64,000 bases of DNA from Chloroflexota bacterium (GTDB taxonomy: Bacteria > Chloroflexota > UBA11872), in NCBI GenBank assembly GCA_022824495.1, contig JAJDZU010000016.1:1-64000 (forward strand), written 5' to 3'. Below the pieces are notes generated by a model that ran no database searches, had not been told where the DNA came from, and worked only from the letters and a program-made list of their open reading frames with translations. This document shows, piece after piece, positions 43,681 through 52,620 of the stretch; the stretch's first letter is position 1; the number at the start of each line of letters is the position of its first letter. Both the position numbers and the translations under genes were made by a program.

Positions 43681-45728
43681 GCCCACACCAGACTGGCCAG
43701 GCCTCGCGGTCCAATAGTCAGCGTCTGACCTGGATGTACGACCGTTGTCGAGTCCAGTTCTTCAATCACGGCTGGACCGTCGATCACGTCGGTCGGAGAA
43801 AGTTCCTCGCGCTCGTAGATCGGACAATCGACAGCCTCACGCGGATCAAAATGGACCCGCCGGCGCGTGCGCGGCTTTGCCGGCGGTCGTTCGGGAATCG
43901 CTGACAACTGCGGCTTCGAAGCCGCGCCCGTGGCGCTCACGTTCAGTTGCACGACTTCGATGACCTCGTTCGCGATGCGATAGCCGTACTCCGCCTCGTA
44001 GTGCTGTTCAAATCCGTCGATCAGCCGCTGCCAGCCATCTTGCGTCAGCGGACCGCTTGGGATTGGAATCTCCTCTTCGTAATTCTGCCCCAGGTAGCGC
44101 ATGTTGGCTGACCGCAGAATCGTCGGCTCGCCGCTGAAACCTTCCCGGCCGAGGTCCTCCACAGCCTCGCGTACGAGCGTACGTAGGCGGGCGTCAAGCT
44201 CTTCAAGGTCTGGTGCATCCGAACGAACCAGGTGAGTCCAGGTCTTGTCCACCCGAATGTCGGCCAGTAGTGTCCCGAACGCCGAACAGAGCCCCGGGTG
44301 CGGCGGGATCAACGTCGCCCGCGTCCCGATCACCCGCGCGATGGCTGCCGCGTGCAGCGGCCCGGCGCCGCCAAACGCCACCAGGCTGAACACGCGCGGG
44401 TCCAGGCCGCGCTGGACCGTCAATAGCCGCATCGCCTCGGCAATGTTCTCCACCGCGATTTCCACGACGGCATGCGCGGTGTCCACGGGCGGCAGCCCGA
44501 CCTTGCGAGCCGTCCGCTCGATTGCCGCGTACGCCAGATCGGCGTCCAGCGGCAGGTCACCGCCCAGGAAGTTGTCAGGATTCAGCCGGCCCAACACCAC
44601 GTTGGCGTCCGTGACCGTGGCCTCCTGGCCGCCCTGGGCGTAGCAGGCCGGTCCGGGAACCGCCCCCGCGCTTTGCGGCCCGACCTGCAGCAGACCGCCC
44701 TTGTTCACCCAGGCAATCGACCCCCCGCCGGCTCCCATCGTCGTCATCTCGATGAACGGCGCCGCCACCGGCAGCCCGAACTCGATCTCCCAGGCGGTCG
44801 TGTAGCCGACGCGCCCGTCGGCTACGACTCCCACGTCGGTGCTGGTCCCTCCCATGTCGAACGTAATCACGTTCTCTTGGCCGGCCTCGGCCCCAAAGGC
44901 CTGCCCGGCAATGATTCCGCCGGAGAGCCCGGATAGGACGGTTTGCACCGGACGCTCGCCCGCCGTTTGCGACAGCATCTGGCCGCCATTTGACTTCATG
45001 ACCGACCACGATCGCGCAAATCCGCGCTCGCGAAGACCTTGATCCAGGGAGCCGATGAAGCGGCTCACTAGCGGCTTGACCGCCGCGTCGGCAATCGTGG
45101 TGCTGGCTCGTTCATACTCCCGCCAGATCGGCGCCACCTCGTGCGAGGCCGAGATCGGAATCCCCGGAAATGCTTCGGACAGCGCCTGGCGCACACGTGC
45201 TTCATGGTCCGGGCGCACATAGGAAAACAGGAAGTTCAGAGCAAACGCGACATCGGGCGACTCAATGTCCGTATCGGTCAGCCGCTCGCGAATCGTGCCG
45301 ATCAGATTGTCGATGCCATCGGCGGTCAACGCCGCCACCGTCTCGCCCCTGTAGTCAATCCGCTCCCGGATCCCCAGGCAGTCCCGCCGAGCCACCAGCG
45401 GCAGCGGTCGTTCCCAGTCCAGGTCATAGTGAAACTTGCGATCCACCCGCTGCAAGAACGGTACGTCCTCGAATCCCTCCGTTGTTATGTAAAGTACCCG
45501 AGCGCCGCGCCGCTGCAGCAATGCGTTCACGGCGACGGTCGTGCCCAGCACGAAGTACGTCGCCGACGCGGGATCAATTCCCGCCTGCTCCAGCGCCGCC
45601 AGGATCGCCCGGCTCGGCTCGTCCGGCGTCGAAGGCAGCTTGACGACGTCGACTTGCCCGCTGGCCTCGTCCGTCACGACAAGGTCGGTGAACGTGCCCC
45701 CGGTATCGATCCCAATCCGTACGCCCAA
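43677..45728 (-). CDS. hyuA: Hydantoinase A / oxoprolinase alpha-type subunit
   Basis: A 683-residue ATPase-fold subunit. The N-terminal phosphate-binding motif is RIGIDTGGTFTDLVVTD. Further motifs are GTTVAVNALLQRRGARVLYITTEGFED, FDMGGTSTDVGVV, MGAGGGSIAWVNKGGLLQVGPQSAGAVPGPACY and FGGAGPLHA. It activates the substrate carbonyl with ATP for ring opening by HyuB. I chose the TTG at 45728, which puts the GIDTGGTF motif at the N-terminus with AGGGGA upstream; longer frames are antisense to the divergent gene. First gene of the hyuAB-dppDF operon. Confidence 0.92.
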   Translation of the reverse strand: MGVRIGIDTGGTFTDLVVTDEASGQVDVVKLPSTPDEPSRAILAALEQAGIDPASATYFVLGTTVAVNALLQRRGARVLYITTEGFEDVPFLQRVDRKFHYDLDWERPLPLVARRDCLGIRERIDYRGETVAALTADGIDNLIGTIRERLTDTDIESPDVAFALNFLFSYVRPDHEARVRQALSEAFPGIPISASHEVAPIWREYERASTTIADAAVKPLVSRFIGSLDQGLRERGFARSWSVMKSNGGQMLSQTAGERPVQTVLSGLSGGIIAGQAFGAEAGQENVITFDMGGTSTDVGVVADGRVGYTTAWEIEFGLPVAAPFIEMTTMGAGGGSIAWVNKGGLLQVGPQSAGAVPGPACYAQGGQEATVTDANVVLGRLNPDNFLGGDLPLDADLAYAAIERTARKVGLPPVDTAHAVVEIAVENIAEAMRLLTVQRGLDPRVFSLVAFGGAGPLHAAAIARVIGTRATLIPPHPGLCSAFGTLLADIRVDKTWTHLVRSDAPDLEELDARLRTLVREAVEDLGREGFSGEPTILRSANMRYLGQNYEEEIPIPSGPLTQDGWQRLIDGFEQHYEAEYGYRIANEVIEVVQLNVSATGAASKPQLSAIPERPPAKPRTRRRVHFDPREAVDCPIYEREELSPTDVIDGPAVIEELDSTTVVHPGQTLTIGPRGLASLVWA

Positions 45729-45800
45729 GAGCTTCTGTCCCCTTACGAATCCGAGTGGGGAGCGGTTCGGTCGGCCAAAGCCTGCCACTCGATTGCAACA

Positions 45801-47123
45801 ATGCGCCGCGCTCTCGTCATCGGCTCTGCCGAAGGAGAAGGCGCGGCGCGCGCAACCTATCGAGAACGGTACGGAAGCGTCAACCGCCGCGGCGTTCGGA
45901 CGATCCGCCCCGGGGCGATTAACATACGCGGCGAGCCGATTCACGATGGTGCAGCCACGAACCAGCAACACCCCGGCGCATCCCAGGCGCCCATTCGCGC
46001 CGCCGTCGTCGGCCCTGGAACTATCGGTCGGATCCACGTCGACGCCCTTCGTCGCAACGGGGTCGAAGTCATCACGGTGGTCGCCACGACCCTCGAACGA
46101 GCCGAATCCGCCGCTAGCCAGCTTCGTATCCCACATGCGGACGCCAGCCTCGCCGCCGCCCTCGACCGCAACCTCGACTCCGTCCACATCTGCGCGCCCA
46201 ACGCCCTGCACCACGAACTCGTGCTCCAGGCTTTGGAATGCAATGTCCACGTGGTCTGCGAAAAGCCCCTCGGGCTTGACGTGGCCGAAGCTGCCGATCT
46301 CGCGGTCGCCGCCCGGAAAGCCAGCGTCATCCACGCCGTCTGCTTCAACAATCGTTTCTACCCGCTGGTCCAGGAAATCGCCGCCCGCCGTCGCGAGGGT
46401 CTCCTCGGCCGCCCGTTCCTCATCCGCGCCTCCATCGCCGACGACACCCTCTGGCACCGCAACGATTGGGACTGGCGGCTTGTCCCGTCCATCGGCGGTC
46501 CCACGGTCGTCACTTCGACCACCGGCAGTCACCTGCTGGATCTGGTCATGTTCATCCTCGGCGCGCGTCCGACAGCCCTCTGCGCAGACTTCGGCACGGC
46601 GCACGCCGACCGCCGACCGCCGGGATCCGAGTTCCAGAAGTCGGCAGCCACGGTGGGATCCGCCATGGACGACCTCGCCGGACTCCTCGTCCATTTCTCC
46701 GATGGAACGCGGGCCGTCCTTTCGCTCTCCCACGTCGCGGCCGGACATCCCTACCGAGTCCAAGTTGAAATCGACGCTGAGCGCTCAGGCGTCAGCTGGG
46801 ACTCCGAGCGACCCAACGAACTGTGGATTGGCCACCGCGACGAACCGAACGAGCTCGTGGTTGCCGACGCCCGCCACATGCGCCCCGACGCCCGGAGATT
46901 CGTCGAGAAGGCCGGCGCGTATCGCGAAGGATTCGACGAGACTTTCCGCCTCCTCTTCCGCGACGTCTACGCGCGCATTGCCGCCGACATCGACGCTCCG
47001 GCTCCCTATCCCACGTTTAGCGACGGCCACCGCCAACTCGTGGTCCATGAAGCAATCCAAACCAGCGTTGCCGAACGCCGCTGGGTTGACCTCGACTGGT
47101 CCGAATTCGACAGCCTCGCCTAG
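45801..47123 (+). CDS. Gfo/Idh/MocA family oxidoreductase
   Basis: A sugar-type NAD(P) dehydrogenase. The conserved protein begins at APIRAAVVGPGTIGRIHVDAL near 45980 and has the family motif VCEKPLGLDV. NNRFYPLVQE and GGPTVVTSTTGSHLLDLVMFILG follow. The nearest in-frame ATG (45801) adds about 60 poorly conserved residues, and no ATG, GTG or TTG lies closer, so the true start is unclear. It is divergent from hyuA (72-nt gap), suggesting a shared control region. The 3' end overlaps the convergent amidohydrolase by 4 nt. Confidence 0.82.
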   Translation: MRRALVIGSAEGEGAARATYRERYGSVNRRGVRTIRPGAINIRGEPIHDGAATNQQHPGASQAPIRAAVVGPGTIGRIHVDALRRNGVEVITVVATTLERAESAASQLRIPHADASLAAALDRNLDSVHICAPNALHHELVLQALECNVHVVCEKPLGLDVAEAADLAVAARKASVIHAVCFNNRFYPLVQEIAARRREGLLGRPFLIRASIADDTLWHRNDWDWRLVPSIGGPTVVTSTTGSHLLDLVMFILGARPTALCADFGTAHADRRPPGSEFQKSAATVGSAMDDLAGLLVHFSDGTRAVLSLSHVAAGHPYRVQVEIDAERSGVSWDSERPNELWIGHRDEPNELVVADARHMRPDARRFVEKAGAYREGFDETFRLLFRDVYARIAADIDAPAPYPTFSDGHRQLVVHEAIQTSVAERRWVDLDWSEFDSLA

Positions 47124-48298
47124 CCTCCGGCTACGCTCGCGGCCTTCCTTGCCACGCGGCCGCTGCGCATCACGAATTCCACGCGCTGCAACAACGAAAG
47201 GTCTCGTCTAGGGTCCCCGTGGACGCCAATCAGATCCGCGGACCTTCCTGGCCGTAGCGTCCCGATTTCCCCGTCCAGCCCAAGCATTCGCGCCGCCTCC
47301 CGCGTCCCCGCGGCCAGTGCCGCTTCCGGCGTGAGCACTCGGCCCATCAGCTCAATCTCTAATGCGTTGCCAGACCCGTGCCGGGTGAACGCATCCCCAA
47401 CCGAATCGGTTCCGGCGGCGTACCGAATCCCAGCCGCCACGCCCCGTTGCAGCGTGTCCATCTGTTCCCGCGACGTAGCCTGCGACTCAGGCGCCAGCCG
47501 CATGGCCCGAGTCCGCAGCGTCGGCACAATCCATGCATTGCTGGCGGCCACTAGCTCGCACACCTCGTCGCTCAACCCGTATCCGTGCTCGATCGTGTCC
47601 ACACCACCCAACACGCAACGCCGTACCGCCTCTGAACCAATCGCGTGCGCCGCAACCGGCAGACCCCATGTATGTGCCGAATCGCAGACTGCTCGAATCT
47701 CTTCCTCGGTCAGCGTTGGTATATCGCCGAATCCCTCCGCCCGCGGCCCGGTCGATGCACCGATCTTGACAACGTTCACTCCTTCCTCATGCAGCCGCAT
47801 AACCTCCTCCCGCGCTGATTCAGAGCCGCGAATCACCCGCGCCTCCCACCACGACGGCTGCGGAACCAACCACGGACCTCGAGCCCCCGTGAGCCCCACC
47901 TGAGCCGCCAGGATCCTCGGCGTCTCTAAAGCCCCTTCCGCGCTGGCGTCGCGTAGATAGGGCGCCATTGGCGACCCAAGATCACGAACCGTCGTGAACC
48001 CCGCGTGCAGCAGATCCCGCGCCTGCTGCTGGGCAGTCTCTAGGCGAGTCTGAAAGTCGGCGGGCGTCGCCCCGCCCGGCGAAAGCCCCCAGAAGTGCAT
48101 GTGCGCGTCGATCAGTCCCGGCAGCACCCACAAGCCACGTAAATCGATCACCTCAGAACCAGCGTTGCTCCCCAGGCCGCCCGCCGGCCCGCACCACTCG
48201 ATGCGTTCACCCGCAATCCGAAGCGCCGCATCCGGCCGGGGCGGGGCCCCGGTCCCGTCCCACAGGTGACCGGCCAGCACAACCGCGTTCCTGCTCAA
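47120..48298 (-). CDS. Metal-dependent amidohydrolase (imidazolonepropionase-like)
   Basis: The 392-residue enzyme belongs to the amidohydrolase superfamily. The first metal pair is in GLIDAHMHFWG, a likely carboxylated lysine in VNVVKIGAS, and metal His in VAAHAIGSEAV and TIEHGYG. The catalytic Asp is in AAGTDSVGDA. It ends with the usual GTLRPGRSADLIGVHGDP metal-dependent hydrolase signature. The substrate may be a cyclic amide or a Xaa-Pro dipeptide. The proximity to hyuAB supports amide catabolism. Confidence 0.9.
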   Translation of the reverse strand: MSRNAVVLAGHLWDGTGAPPRPDAALRIAGERIEWCGPAGGLGSNAGSEVIDLRGLWVLPGLIDAHMHFWGLSPGGATPADFQTRLETAQQQARDLLHAGFTTVRDLGSPMAPYLRDASAEGALETPRILAAQVGLTGARGPWLVPQPSWWEARVIRGSESAREEVMRLHEEGVNVVKIGASTGPRAEGFGDIPTLTEEEIRAVCDSAHTWGLPVAAHAIGSEAVRRCVLGGVDTIEHGYGLSDEVCELVAASNAWIVPTLRTRAMRLAPESQATSREQMDTLQRGVAAGIRYAAGTDSVGDAFTRHGSGNALEIELMGRVLTPEAALAAGTREAARMLGLDGEIGTLRPGRSADLIGVHGDPRRDLSLLQRVEFVMRSGRVARKAASVAGG

Positions 48299-48443
48299 GT
48301 CATTCGCGTCTTTCGGCGGTCACGGGCAGCGGCAAACTGCCCGCATTGCCGACCTGTCTGAACAATCGCCTACTGCTAACCTTTCGCCGCTGGCGAATCA
48401 CCGCCTTGCCCACCCGCAGGCGCGCACAGAAACGAGCGGCACC

Positions 48444-49949
48444 GTGGCGCGGATCGACTGTCTTTCCATGATCCTGGACGACGACATCGCCGAGCGTGAC
48501 AACTTTGGCTGGCGCGTCGAGCCTGCCACTCCAGATCCGGCCAATCCCCTTATCGAACCCGAGATGCCCTGGGATCAGGGCGCCGTTTTCGCTCACGGCA
48601 CATTTCTGAAAGACCCGATCGACGGACTCTGGAAGGGTTGGCACGTCTGCACACCGTCGGAGGGCCGCAACTTCGAAGCCTATCGCCGTCTCTGCTATTC
48701 GGAGTCCGAGGATGGCGTCAACTGGACGCGTCCCGAGCTTGATCTCAACTCGTACGAAGGGCACCCAAAAACCAACATCATCTTCGACTTCGACTCGGGT
48801 GGCTCATCGCAGTACGCCTCGGTGATCGTTCACCCCGACGCCGAGCCGGATGAACGCTACGAGATGTTCATCATCCGCGCCCCGTCGCGCCGCCCGCAGA
48901 ACCTGGGCTCGGGCTGGATCCCTGGCCTCCCCCGCGAACCGGGCGCTGACTCACACCCCTACGCGACCTACCGGTACCGCTCGCCGGACGGCATCAACTG
49001 GACAGCCGTCGAAGGCCCGCTCCTCAGAATCATGGCCGTCGGCGACCGCCTGATCATGCCCTACACCACCCCAATGGGCGGCGCCGACCAAGCCTCGTAC
49101 TACCTGCTTGAGGACGGAACGTACGAACTGATGCAAAAGGTCGGGACCGAGATGCATCCCGGAGGCTACGTCCCGTACGACTGCTTCTTCCCCTACGGTC
49201 GGCGGGTCTTGGCCCGGCGCACCAGCCCCGACGGCTCCAATTGGACCCCTCCCGAAGTCATCGTCGAGCCCGACTGGAAAGACCCGCACGATCAGCAATT
49301 CATGGAGCTGATGCCCCACACGGTTCGCGGCGGCTACATCGGCCTGCTCTGTTGCTATAACGTGCGCGAGCAGACCATTGACTGGCAGTGGGCCGGCAGC
49401 CAGGACCGACGAATCTGGAACCGCCCGTCCCGACGCCCCACGCTCCCCAACGCGCCGCTCGGCGACTACGGCGGCGGCATGCTCTGGCCAACCCACCAGC
49501 TGATCGAGGACGGCGATCGCGTCTACATGTACTACAGCGGGCTGGAAGGCGTGCACGGCGACGTCTACAGCATCGAGCCGTCCCTCAAGACCTTCTATGG
49601 CGCCATCTGCCGCGCCAGCTGGGAAAAGGACCGCTACTGGGCCGCCGTGTCAGCGACCGGCGGACCCGAAGCGGCCATCTTTACCACCCACGTCCTCCCG
49701 GTCGGTGGCAAGCGTCTGGTGCTCAACGCCGCTACATCCACCGTCAGGGAAGGCGAACTCACCGCCGAACTTGTCGACGCCTCCGGCCGGGTAATCGAGG
49801 GCTTCGGGGCCGCCGACTACCAGCCCTGGCACGGCGACTCGAAGTCGCAGCCGGTCCGCTGGTCCGGCGGCGATGCCTGTCCAGTCGACAATGTGGCGGT
49901 GCGCTTCAGCCTCCAGCGCTCCCGCCTTTACGGATTCGCCTTCGAGTGA
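48444..49949 (+). CDS. Glycosidase-like five-bladed propeller protein
   Basis: The 501-residue protein has repeated beta-propeller motifs: YSESEDGVNWTRPELDL, YRYRSPDGINWTAVEGP, ARRTSPDGSNWTPPEV and DRVYMYYSGLEGVHGD. These resemble GH32/GH43-clan propellers and related predicted glycosyl hydrolases. A C-terminal beta-sandwich-like part follows (about 400-501). No signal peptide is evident. The polysaccharide deacetylase gene is coupled by a GTGA overlap, so they probably act on the same glycan. GTG start. Confidence 0.7.
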   Translation: MARIDCLSMILDDDIAERDNFGWRVEPATPDPANPLIEPEMPWDQGAVFAHGTFLKDPIDGLWKGWHVCTPSEGRNFEAYRRLCYSESEDGVNWTRPELDLNSYEGHPKTNIIFDFDSGGSSQYASVIVHPDAEPDERYEMFIIRAPSRRPQNLGSGWIPGLPREPGADSHPYATYRYRSPDGINWTAVEGPLLRIMAVGDRLIMPYTTPMGGADQASYYLLEDGTYELMQKVGTEMHPGGYVPYDCFFPYGRRVLARRTSPDGSNWTPPEVIVEPDWKDPHDQQFMELMPHTVRGGYIGLLCCYNVREQTIDWQWAGSQDRRIWNRPSRRPTLPNAPLGDYGGGMLWPTHQLIEDGDRVYMYYSGLEGVHGDVYSIEPSLKTFYGAICRASWEKDRYWAAVSATGGPEAAIFTTHVLPVGGKRLVLNAATSTVREGELTAELVDASGRVIEGFGAADYQPWHGDSKSQPVRWSGGDACPVDNVAVRFSLQRSRLYGFAFE

Positions 49950-50866
49950 GCGTTCGCGTCGCGCTGCCCGAAGGCGTTCGCTGCGCGGTCGCTCTCAGCT
50001 ACGACCTCGAAATGTGCGCCGGCTACTCGCCGACCCTGATCAACCACGGCCGCATCATGCCGCCGCTCCGCGAATACACCCTCGACCTGTGCACCACGGC
50101 TGAGGCTTTCGACGTCAGCCTGCAGTTCTTCTACGTCGGCAACGGCCTCGAAGACCCGGACATCGACTATCTCCACGAAATCCTCCGCCGCGGACACGTC
50201 ATCGACAACCACACCTACAACCACGTCCACCTGTCCATGCCGGACACCGACCTGCTGCGGCAGGAACTCGAACTCACCAACCGACGCCTGCGCGAGTACC
50301 TCGGCGTCGAGTCCACAGTGCTCCGCGGCCCCGGCGGGCTTCCCGGCGGCCTCACCATGCTGTACGCCAATCAGCAAGCCATCCTGGAAAGCGGCTTCCG
50401 GTGGGTCAGCAGCCACATGGACAGCACCATGGGCCTCTACGACTCCGAGCACGATGCCGCGGCGCCCTGTCGCCTCCAAGCCTACGCCTATCCCAACGGT
50501 CTGATCGAGCTACCCATCCAGGGCTGGATGGACCGGATCTTCTTCGACTTCCACCGCTGCCGCGATCTCGAGGCCCAGGACGCCTGGCGCCGCCGCGACG
50601 GCCACCAACCCGTGCCCGACAACTGGACGTGCCCCTGGACTGAACCCACGGATCTAGACGACTGGATCGCCTATAACCTTGCCGCACTCGATTACGCCTA
50701 CGACCACGGCCTCCTCTGGACCCCGGTCTGGCACCCCTACACGCACTACCTGCACGACCCCGAGAACCGCGCCTTGCCCGCCCTGCTGGAGCACGCGCGC
50801 TCCAAGCCCGACCCCGTCCTCGTCTGCACCGTCCGCCAGGCCGTCGACTTTCTGGAAGCCGCCTAG
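49946..50866 (+). CDS. Polysaccharide deacetylase family protein
   Basis: The 306-residue protein has a NodB-like fold. The motif 1 region is AVALSYDLEM, where the usual Asp-Asp is Asp-Leu. The metal-binding motif 2 is VIDNHTYNHVHLS (His-x3-His), and motif 3 is VLRGPGG. Members remove N- or O-acetyl groups from sugars or act on related amides such as allantoin. The start GTG overlaps the propeller gene's stop. The atypical motif 1 makes the exact activity uncertain. Confidence 0.8.
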   Translation: MSVRVALPEGVRCAVALSYDLEMCAGYSPTLINHGRIMPPLREYTLDLCTTAEAFDVSLQFFYVGNGLEDPDIDYLHEILRRGHVIDNHTYNHVHLSMPDTDLLRQELELTNRRLREYLGVESTVLRGPGGLPGGLTMLYANQQAILESGFRWVSSHMDSTMGLYDSEHDAAAPCRLQAYAYPNGLIELPIQGWMDRIFFDFHRCRDLEAQDAWRRRDGHQPVPDNWTCPWTEPTDLDDWIAYNLAALDYAYDHGLLWTPVWHPYTHYLHDPENRALPALLEHARSKPDPVLVCTVRQAVDFLEAA

Positions 50867-50882
50867 AGGCACGCCACCTTGA

Positions 50883-51710
50883 TCAGGTCTGCCCGGGCGG
50901 CAGCCCGATCGTCGGTCGGCCGCGCGACTCATACCCATAGTCGGCCATCAACACCGACTCGTCCCTCCAAGGCTCCGTCTCATACTCCAGCCGCTTCGTA
51001 CGCGCCGCCAGTCCCGAACAGTGCTGTGCCAGCACCTTGAAGATCTCATTCGCAACCACCCGGTGCCCCAGGTCGTTCGCGTGTACCCCGTCGTGATGCA
51101 CCAGCCAGTCCGCCCCGCCGTAGGCGTTGTACACGTCGACAAACAGGCAGCCTTGAGCCTCGGCCACCTGCGCCGTTACGAAGTTGAAGGACTCGAATAC
51201 GGCGTGATTGGCAAGTCCAAAGTGGTCGTACGACGTGAAGTCCGTCATGAAGTACGGCCCGGGCAACACGATCAGCGGGTTGCACCCCGCACGAATCGCG
51301 CTGATCACGTTCGTCAGTTCCTCCCGGAACATCTCCACCGGCGTGCCGCCCCTCGCGTCATTCAGCCCATACGAAACCACCAGCAGATCCGGGTCGTGAT
51401 CGATCACGTGTTTCCCAACCCGCTCGTTCGCCGCCGGCTTGCCCGAGTACTCGTACAGCGGCGCCCGCGTCGAAATCACATTTGCCCCGATCCCACTGTT
51501 CACCAGCTTGACCGGCTCGTCCTGGAAGTCGCTGATCAGATCGGCCAGCACACTCGCCCAGCAACGCTCGCGTGACGAACTCCACCCGCCCGCCGTCGTG
51601 CTCTCGCCCAGCGTCACCAGCACCCGAAACGGTTCCGAGTGCAAGTCGCGCACCTTCGACGTGGTCTCCACGCTCAACGCTCCTGTCTCATCGCTAGCCC
51701 GGCCGCTCAA
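50883..51710 (-). CDS. SGNH/GDSL-family hydrolase
   Basis: The 275-residue esterase-fold protein has block I TLGESTTAGGW (GES instead of GDS, catalytic Ser), block II Gly in NSGIGANVIST, block III Asn in VVSYGLNDARGG and block V HHDGVHANDLGH with the Asp-His pair. It is probably a carbohydrate esterase (deacetylase) acting with the neighbouring glycan genes. The 5' end overlaps the creatininase-family gene by 17 nt. No signal peptide is visible. Confidence 0.88.
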   Translation of the reverse strand: MSGRASDETGALSVETTSKVRDLHSEPFRVLVTLGESTTAGGWSSSRERCWASVLADLISDFQDEPVKLVNSGIGANVISTRAPLYEYSGKPAANERVGKHVIDHDPDLLVVSYGLNDARGGTPVEMFREELTNVISAIRAGCNPLIVLPGPYFMTDFTSYDHFGLANHAVFESFNFVTAQVAEAQGCLFVDVYNAYGGADWLVHHDGVHANDLGHRVVANEIFKVLAQHCSGLAARTKRLEYETEPWRDESVLMADYGYESRGRPTIGLPPGQT

Positions 51711-52539
51711 TCGTCGGCTTCCGCCGGTGGTGGTCCACCCTCGGCAGGTAGTCCCGTTCGGACATTTCGCGCCCGAACTCCACCAGGTTGTTCACGGCCT
51801 CCTCGAACAGCAGCTTGCCCTTGGCCGCCGTCGCCACCGTGGGCGATCCCTGCGTGCCATCCGGCGTATACGTGCTCGTATATCCGTCCATCTTCACAGG
51901 GCCCGATGCGAACAGGTCCACCCAGTGGTACTTCGATTCCTGCTGGTTCGTGTCCGTCACCTGGTCAACCGCCAGGTCCATGCGCACGGCGTCGGGATCC
52001 ATATGCAAGGCAATGGCCGTCTCGGCTTCACCCGCATGGGCCGCGCCACCGGGAAACTGGGAATCGCGCCATGTTTCCATGAAGCCCGAGTTGGCCTGCG
52101 TCAGGTTCCACCAGCTCGCCATCCCCACCCACGCATCCGACTCCAGCATGATCCGGCGCGCCGCCAATTCCGTCGGCTGCTGGTTCGAACCGTGCCCGTT
52201 GATGAAAATCAGTTTCTTGAAGCCGTGGTAGACGAGACTGAGCCCTATGTCCACCAGGTACCGAATAAACGTCTCATGGTGGATGGTCATGGACCCCGGG
52301 AAGTCCATCACATGCGAGGTATACCCGTACGACACCGGCGGCATCGCCAGCAGCAGCCCGTTCGAACGCCGAGCCGCTTCGTCCACGATCGACGTTGACG
52401 TCCAGCGGTCGATCTTTAACGGCAGGTGAGGACCGTGCTGCTCGATCGTCCCAACCGGCAGCACCGGAATCCGACCGGCGTCGACCGCGTCATTGACCTC
52501 GGGCCACGTCAGATCCTCGAAACGAAAGTCCTCAAGCAT
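51694..52539 (-). CDS. Creatininase family protein
   Basis: A 281-residue metal-dependent amidohydrolase. Family motifs are VLPVGTIEQHGPHLPLKIDRW (Glu and His ligands), KLIFINGHGSNQQ and GGAAHAGEAETAIAL. Members open lactams or cleave amides (creatinine, formamides, peptide adducts). It forms a minus-strand pair with the SGNH hydrolase and is divergent from the propeller gene at 52621. The substrate is unknown. Confidence 0.92.
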   Translation of the reverse strand: MLEDFRFEDLTWPEVNDAVDAGRIPVLPVGTIEQHGPHLPLKIDRWTSTSIVDEAARRSNGLLLAMPPVSYGYTSHVMDFPGSMTIHHETFIRYLVDIGLSLVYHGFKKLIFINGHGSNQQPTELAARRIMLESDAWVGMASWWNLTQANSGFMETWRDSQFPGGAAHAGEAETAIALHMDPDAVRMDLAVDQVTDTNQQESKYHWVDLFASGPVKMDGYTSTYTPDGTQGSPTVATAAKGKLLFEEAVNNLVEFGREMSERDYLPRVDHHRRKPTIERPG

Positions 52540-52620
52540 GGAGTGGACTCCTGAACAGCGCTATCCGCGTAGGATACGCATCGCGACCGCCCCCTTGCTT
52601 GCCTGGTCGAGGGAGACTGG

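Noticed and set aside
45729..46763. 345-residue N-terminal extension of hydantoinase A
   Set aside because: It overlaps the divergent Gfo/Idh gene on the other strand, and the GIDTGGTF motif marks the real N-terminus.
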